Shown here piece by piece: positions 59,780-64,000 of a stretch of 64,000 nt of DNA (position 1 is its first letter; each line of letters opens with the position of its first letter). Source of the stretch: BCD1 sp965230565. GTDB taxonomy: Bacteria; Bacteroidota; Bacteroidia; Chitinophagales; Saprospiraceae. Below the pieces are notes generated by a model that was not told the DNA's origin, ran no database searches, and worked only from the letters and a program-made list of their open reading frames with translations. The position numbers and the translations under genes were made by a program. The stretch is taken from assembly GCA_965230565.1 (NCBI GenBank), contig CBDDLH010000003.1, forward strand, positions 186,001 to 250,000. Reading direction: 5' to 3'.

Positions 59780-60793
59780 ATGAAAATGATCATCCATCCT
59801 TACAATCTTGAATTGGAGCACACCTTTACCATCACACATGAATCTCGAACGAATCAGGACGGGATTATCTTAGAATTGCAGGATGAAGGATTTTCCGGAT
59901 TTGGGGAAGCATCTGCAACTACCTATTACGGTTTAACGATGGATGGTATGATCGAAAAACTGGAATCTATCCGACCGATCATCGAATCAGCTACCATTGA
60001 AACTCCGGAAAGCTTTTGGGAAGAAATGTCCAAACACCTGAAAGGACACCCATTTGAATTGTGCGCCCTCGACATTGCTGCTCATGATCTGTACGGCCAG
60101 AAACAAGGTTTACCTACTTATAAGGTTTGGGGGCTTGAAGCCAAAAACATGCCAAAAAGCAATTACACCATTGGCCGGGACTCAATCGAAGTTATGGTGG
60201 ATAAAATGAAGCAAATGCCATGGCCACTTTACAAAATCAAACTGGGAACGGATCACGATCTGGATATCATACGGGAACTACGCAAACATACAGATGCCAT
60301 CTTCCGCATCGATGCCAATACTGCCTGGACTGCTGAAGAAACCATCAAAAATGCTCCGGTTTTAAAAGAACTCGGTGTGGAATTTCTTGAGCAACCATTG
60401 AAGACCGACGATTGGGAAGGTTTGAAAAAAGCTCGTGAGGAAAGTGTTTTGCCTATTATCGCCGATGAAAGCTGCCAGGTAGAATCCGATGTGGACAAAT
60501 GCCATGGATACTTTCATGGTGTAAATATTAAACTGGTCAAATGCGGGGGCCTCACCCCTGCCCGCAGGATGATCAAACGTGCCAAAGAATTGGGTATGAA
60601 GGTCATGGTGGGCTGTATGACGGAATCTTCCGTGGGTATTTCTGCCATTGCACATCTGCTGCCAATGCTGGATTATGTGGATATGGATGGTGCTTTGCTG
60701 CTTAAAGAGGATGTTGCGGAAGGGGTGATTGTAAAACCGGATGGTGTTGAATTTGCCGATCGAAATGGTATTGGTGGGCGCTTGAAAAAATAG
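59780..60793 (+). CDS. Dipeptide epimerase (enolase superfamily, YcjG/AEE type)
   Basis: 337 residues. Catalytic lysines K152/K154 (YKIKLGT), metal ligands D178 (RIDANTAW), E204 (FLEQPL) and D229 (IADESC), and the second acid/base K254 (LVKCGGL) are all present. GCMTESSVGISAIAHL closes the barrel as in L-Ala-D/L-Glu epimerases. It epimerises dipeptides released from peptidoglycan, fitting murein recycling. Cytosolic. The ATG start gives the family's usual N-terminus. Confidence 0.9.
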   Translation: MKMIIHPYNLELEHTFTITHESRTNQDGIILELQDEGFSGFGEASATTYYGLTMDGMIEKLESIRPIIESATIETPESFWEEMSKHLKGHPFELCALDIAAHDLYGQKQGLPTYKVWGLEAKNMPKSNYTIGRDSIEVMVDKMKQMPWPLYKIKLGTDHDLDIIRELRKHTDAIFRIDANTAWTAEETIKNAPVLKELGVEFLEQPLKTDDWEGLKKAREESVLPIIADESCQVESDVDKCHGYFHGVNIKLVKCGGLTPARRMIKRAKELGMKVMVGCMTESSVGISAIAHLLPMLDYVDMDGALLLKEDVAEGVIVKPDGVEFADRNGIGGRLKK

Positions 60794-60838
60794 CCGGTAA
60801 GATTGTCTTCCAAAAACTTCTACATTCTGCGGTTGGAT

Positions 60839-60876
60839 ATTCGATACCTCGCCTGCTGTCGCAGTAAGGCAGGTTC
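60839..60876 (+). repeat. 38-bp dispersed repeat with GCCTGC...GCAGGT core, copy 2
   Basis: ATTCGATACCTC then GCCTGCTGTCGCAGTAAGGC and AGGTTC; one mismatch from 19721-19758. Here it stands between TTCTGCGGTTGGAT and TGCGGTTCTG, which look like one phrase split by the insertion. Confidence 0.75.
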
Positions 60877-60930
60877 TGCGGTTCTGTGTAATTAATGTTG
60901 CGAGTTGCAGATGTAGAGTTATTGAATAAA

Positions 60931-61245
60931 AAAACCTAGCGTACCTTGCGATTCCTTACGTTCCTAGCGGTTAAACAACTATACTAAACTGTTTTTCATT
61001 TCCGGAAGATAAACAAGCAAACTTTTGTACACCGGAGACCAGGTTGAAAGACGGAAATTCTTTTTTAACCGCAAATGGAAGGAACTGACATCCCGAACGA
61101 GATTTTATAGAGTGTATACGTAGTGTCGGGAGTGCGCAAAGGATCCGCAAGGGTCGCAAGGAAGCTAATCTAGCATCATGGTTGTCTTTTATTTCAAAAA
61201 ATTTTAACCACAGAGCTAACTGAGAAGGCACAGAGAACACTGAGC
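60931..61245. repeat. Cluster of dispersed repeat phrases, with nested palindromic element member 7 (61074-61131)
   Basis: 60931-60976 is a TAGCGTACCTTGCG...GCGGTTAAAC phrase (as at 34082). 61065-61162 is the same phrase inverted (TTTAACCGCAAA ... GCGCAAAGGATCCGCAAGG), split by AATGGAAGGAACTGACATCC...GTGTCGGGA. 61205-61245 is AACCACAGAG...GGCACAGAG. Together they fill nearly the whole 528-bp gap 60794-61321; no gene was seen in it. Confidence 0.6.
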
Positions 61246-61321
61246 GTTTTAAAAATTGCTTACCCACAAAACAAACACCCGTAATCCTCGTTACATTTTA
61301 AGTGTTCAAATAACTCATCCA

Positions 61322-62119
61322 ATGACCTTGAGATACCTGATTGCATTTGCCTTTATCATCCTGTCTGTCTCCCTTTACGGAGAAGCCTATTTCGTGCATG
61401 GAACCGGCTGCGACAACTCGGTTTGGAATGATGTGATCAGAACGGAGATCAGAGATGTATTCGGTCATGACCATTATGCCGATCAGGTGGAGTTTTTTGA
61501 ATGGAGTGGAGCAAACAACACCTTTGCCAGAATCAAAGCTGCGGACAATTTACTGGCACATATCCTGGAAAGCAGATCCAGGTATAACATTAATGAACCT
61601 TGCATAACACTCATTGGCCATAGCCATGGCGGCAATGTGATTTTAATAGCCAGCGAATCACTTAGCAAAATCCTTGGGTCAGATGTGGATATCAATATTA
61701 TCACCCTGAACACTCCTAACGTAATCGGTGGTGCTCAACTCGCCGACCCGGAAATCAACCATTTTAATATCTATTGTCCTAATGATAAGATCATTCCCTT
61801 TGCGGGATTCAACAGATCCGGCCTGCAGGATGATTTTTCTGAGGAAGCAAAACTTAAAAACGAGTATTCTCACCCGGGTGATCTCGACAGTGGTAAGAAG
61901 GGATCGACTTCCCGGACTTTTGGAATGGCAACCAGTAACATTGCTTATAAGGATCAATATTTTCTCAAAGGAGTCGTGCCCATCAAACACTTGTCCTGCC
62001 ACAGAGGTATGTTACCCAAAAATGTGGAACAGTGGGTCACCACTTTGAGGGTAGTGGCTAATCAGGAAACTGAAATTCACCTTTCACAAAACAGCGAATC
62101 GATCAATTCTGCAAATTAA
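61322..62119 (+). CDS. Secreted alpha/beta hydrolase
   Basis: 265 residues from the ATG at 61322, which begins a signal peptide (YLIAFAFIILSVSLYGEA); a start at 61256 would add a non-signal extension. Oxyanion region YFVHGTG, nucleophile elbow GHSHGG (Ser), a probable acid in IYCPNDKIIPF and a late His (PIKHLSCHRG) fit a lipase/esterase-like hydrolase. Substrate unknown. The last 17 bp overlap the end of the convergent ABC-F gene. Confidence 0.75.
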   Translation: MTLRYLIAFAFIILSVSLYGEAYFVHGTGCDNSVWNDVIRTEIRDVFGHDHYADQVEFFEWSGANNTFARIKAADNLLAHILESRSRYNINEPCITLIGHSHGGNVILIASESLSKILGSDVDINIITLNTPNVIGGAQLADPEINHFNIYCPNDKIIPFAGFNRSGLQDDFSEEAKLKNEYSHPGDLDSGKKGSTSRTFGMATSNIAYKDQYFLKGVVPIKHLSCHRGMLPKNVEQWVTTLRVVANQETEIHLSQNSESINSAN

Positions 62120-63740
62120 TTTGCTGAAGATTTTCCAATCGATTCCTTTCCAGGAAGTCATCGATGGTCTCAAAATGCTCAATAACCCGCTTATCCTTAA
62201 ATTCAAAAACTTTTTCGGAAAGCCCCTGTAAGAAATCTCTGTCGTGAGAAACGAGGATAAGGGTCCCGTCAAAAGCGAGTAAAGCTTCCTTCAAAACATC
62301 CTTTGACCTTAGATCAAGGTGATTGGTAGGCTCATCCAGAATGAGGAAATTCACCGGTTCAAGCAACAATTTCACCATGGCCAGGCGGGTGCGTTCCCCT
62401 CCTGACAATACCGACACTTTTTTATCAATATCATCGCCGCTAAACATAAACTGTCCAAGGATATTTTTGATCTGAGTTCGAATATCACCCTTGGCCACAT
62501 TGTCGACCGTCTGGAAAACGGTGAGTTCAGAATCTAATAGCGAGGCCTGGTTTTGAGCAAAATACCCTACTTCTGTATTATGCCCCAAGGCACATTCTCC
62601 CTCAAAATCTATTTCTCCCATGATGGCTTTTATCATGGTGGACTTCCCTTCACCATTCCTTCCTACAAAGGAAACCTTTTCTCCCCGCTTGATGGTCAAA
62701 TTGGCATCATTGAACACCTCCAGGTCATCATATCTTTTAGACAGGTGTTTGGCAATTAACGGATAATCACCGGAACGATTACAAGGCGGAAATCTGAGTT
62801 TGAGTGATGATTTGTCCACCTCATCAATTTCGATGATTTCCAGTTTTTCCAACATCCGTTCCCTTGAATTTACTTGATTAGCTTTAGAATAGGTTCCTCT
62901 GAATCGCTCGATAAATCGCTTACTTTCCTCAATAAACTTTTGCTGATCCTTATAGGCTTTTATCTGGGCGGCTCTTCTTTCCTCACGCAATTCCAGGTAA
63001 TGAGAATAATTGGCTTTATAATCATAAATCCGGCCCATGGTAATTTCAATGGTGCGATTGGTGATATTATCAATAAAAGCTCTATCGTGTGAAATAACAA
63101 TAACTGCCTTTGCCTTATTGATCAGAAAATCTTCCAGCCACATCACGGACTCGATATCAATATGATTGGTAGGCTCATCCAGCAGGATCAGATCCGGTTT
63201 TTGAAGCAGGATTTTGGCTAACTCGATACGCATTCTCCAGCCACCGCTGAATTCACTGGTTGGCCTGGTGAAATCTTCCCGCTTAAAACCAAGGCCCAAC
63301 AGGGTCTTTTCCACCTCCGCATCGTGATTGACCTCTTCCATGGCATAATAGATCTCTCCCAGTTCACTCACCTTGTCAATGATCGCCATATATTCCGGAG
63401 AGTCAAAATCCGTGCGGGTTTCCAATTCTTTATTGAGGCGTTCCATCTCTGCCTGCATTTCGAACACCTGCTGAAATGCTTTGGCCGTTTCCTCGAAAAC
63501 GGTGCAGTTATCCTCCGTAAGCAAATGTTGAGGCAGATAAGCAATGACTACCTCCTTTGGGTGGTTTACCTTCCCTTTGGTAGCACCACGAACACCGGCA
63601 ATGATTTTCATCATAGTCGATTTACCGGCACCATTCTTTCCCATCAAGGCGATTTTGTCATTCTCATTGATCACAAAGGATACATCCTTAAAAAGCGTTT
63701 TACCGCTAAATTCAACCGTCAGGCCATCTACAGAAATCAT
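62103..63740 (-). CDS. ABC-F family ATPase (ribosome-associated)
   Basis: 545 residues with two ABC cassettes. First: Walker A GKNGAGKST, signature SGGWRMR, Walker B DLILLDEPTNHID. Second: Walker A GRNGEGKST, signature LSGGERTR, Walker B FLILDEPTNHLD. They are joined by the basic helical linker typical of ABC-F (RFRGTYSKANQVNSRERMLE). No membrane helices. ABC-F proteins bind the ribosomal E-site region and tune translation or protect against antibiotics; the short linker suggests a housekeeping (Uup/YbiT-like) rather than resistance type. Start ATG at 63740. Confidence 0.92.
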   Translation of the reverse strand: MISVDGLTVEFSGKTLFKDVSFVINENDKIALMGKNGAGKSTMMKIIAGVRGATKGKVNHPKEVVIAYLPQHLLTEDNCTVFEETAKAFQQVFEMQAEMERLNKELETRTDFDSPEYMAIIDKVSELGEIYYAMEEVNHDAEVEKTLLGLGFKREDFTRPTSEFSGGWRMRIELAKILLQKPDLILLDEPTNHIDIESVMWLEDFLINKAKAVIVISHDRAFIDNITNRTIEITMGRIYDYKANYSHYLELREERRAAQIKAYKDQQKFIEESKRFIERFRGTYSKANQVNSRERMLEKLEIIEIDEVDKSSLKLRFPPCNRSGDYPLIAKHLSKRYDDLEVFNDANLTIKRGEKVSFVGRNGEGKSTMIKAIMGEIDFEGECALGHNTEVGYFAQNQASLLDSELTVFQTVDNVAKGDIRTQIKNILGQFMFSGDDIDKKVSVLSGGERTRLAMVKLLLEPVNFLILDEPTNHLDLRSKDVLKEALLAFDGTLILVSHDRDFLQGLSEKVFEFKDKRVIEHFETIDDFLERNRLENLQQINLQN

Positions 63741-63898
63741 ATTGGTGTTCTTTTAAGCCGCAAAAGTAAAAAAAGAGCATGACTCCACACAACGTTTGAA
63801 AAATGCAAGAGATCTTGTAAACCAAAATTACAGATAATTGGTCTTCCCGTTTATTATGCCTACTTTCACCGAACTTTTTAAACCAAAATTCACAACAA

Positions 63899-64000
63899 AT
63901 GAAAGATCTTAAATTTCCCATCCAATTCACCTTTAAAATCACCACACTTGCCAACGACTTTACGGCTACCGATGCAACGGGAAAAACTGTTGCTTATGTC
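63899..64000 (+). CDS. Start of a LURP-one-related-like protein (truncated by window edge)
   Basis: 34 codons are visible: MKDLKFPIQFTFKITTLAND then FTATDATGKTVAYV. The alternating strands and the D.TG..VAYV pattern resemble the N-terminus of tubby-C-like/LURP-one family proteins common in Bacteroidota. The family call is tentative because most of the gene is outside. Divergent from the ABC-F gene, with 158 bp between the starts. Confidence 0.55.
   Translation, partial: MKDLKFPIQFTFKITTLANDFTATDATGKTVAYV

Noticed and set aside
62103..62119. 17-bp overlap of convergent genes
   Set aside because: Both stop codons are well supported, and short convergent overlaps are ordinary; no sign of truncation.

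Overview
This 64-kb window reads as a chromosome segment of a Bacteroidota bacterium, most likely of the Saprospiria (Saprospiraceae/Lewinella-like; this rank is inference). The phylum call rests on four things. Two secreted proteins carry type IX secretion (T9SS) C-terminal sorting domains. Several genes have the phylum-specific promoter form (-33 TTG/TTTG, about 20 bp, -7 TAnnTTTG). A hybrid two-component protein ends in a receiver plus AraC HTH. Many Bacteroidota-typical families occur (DUF5916, OTR cytochrome, PspC/PadR pair, GH3-beta-lactamase fusion). No rRNA, tRNA, CRISPR array, complete insertion sequence or prophage was seen.

Layout. 0-9.4 kb: SnoaL-like and DoxX-like proteins, a Crp/Fnr regulator, then a beta-helix/7TM/histidine-kinase/receiver/AraC one-protein sensor, a MACPF (perforin-like) protein and a secreted seven-bladed propeller. 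9.5-13.2 kb: NmrA-like and YdeI proteins, a lipoprotein, and two decayed 5' gene fragments. 13.2-15.4 kb: a FAS1 (fasciclin) protein divergent from an ECF sigma/RskA anti-sigma pair. 15.5-24 kb: a frameshifted T9SS cargo gene, hypothetical proteins, a DUF885-like lipoprotein, a Crp/Fnr regulator and a DUF5916 protein. 24.4-29 kb: topoisomerase IV subunit A and uvrC, followed by a 1.2-kb non-coding tandem array. 30-34 kb: hypothetical membrane proteins and a PadR-controlled PspC gene broken at an A10 tract. 34-43.5 kb: phosphatase/nuclease, sulfatase, ACMSD, TMTC-like glycosyltransferase and a NagZ/beta-lactamase fusion. 43.5-49.4 kb: OmpA lipoprotein, Crp/Fnr regulator, and an octaheme cytochrome/cytochrome b/rhodanese module flanked by two paralogous small cysteine-bearing membrane proteins. 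49.6-53.3 kb: arylamine N-acetyltransferase, SDR, MBL hydrolase and a decayed orphan YqaJ exonuclease. 53.4-56.8 kb: a BlaI/BlaR1-type pair whose BlaR1 carries fifteen 29-residue repeats. 57-64 kb: cupin, Uma2, LolC/E-like permease, dipeptide epimerase, alpha/beta hydrolase, ABC-F ATPase and the start of a LURP-one-like gene.

What stands out beyond the genes is the intergenic DNA. It holds several families of short dispersed repeats. One is a palindromic element (AATGGA...GACATCCCG...GTGTCGGGA) seen seven times in both orientations, in most cases inserted into other repeated 'phrases' whose own words recur every 9-11 bp. A related phrase has expanded into the 10-unit array behind uvrC. Four genes are interrupted by single-base indels or a stop (three at or near homopolymers), which could be real decay, slippage sites or assembly error.
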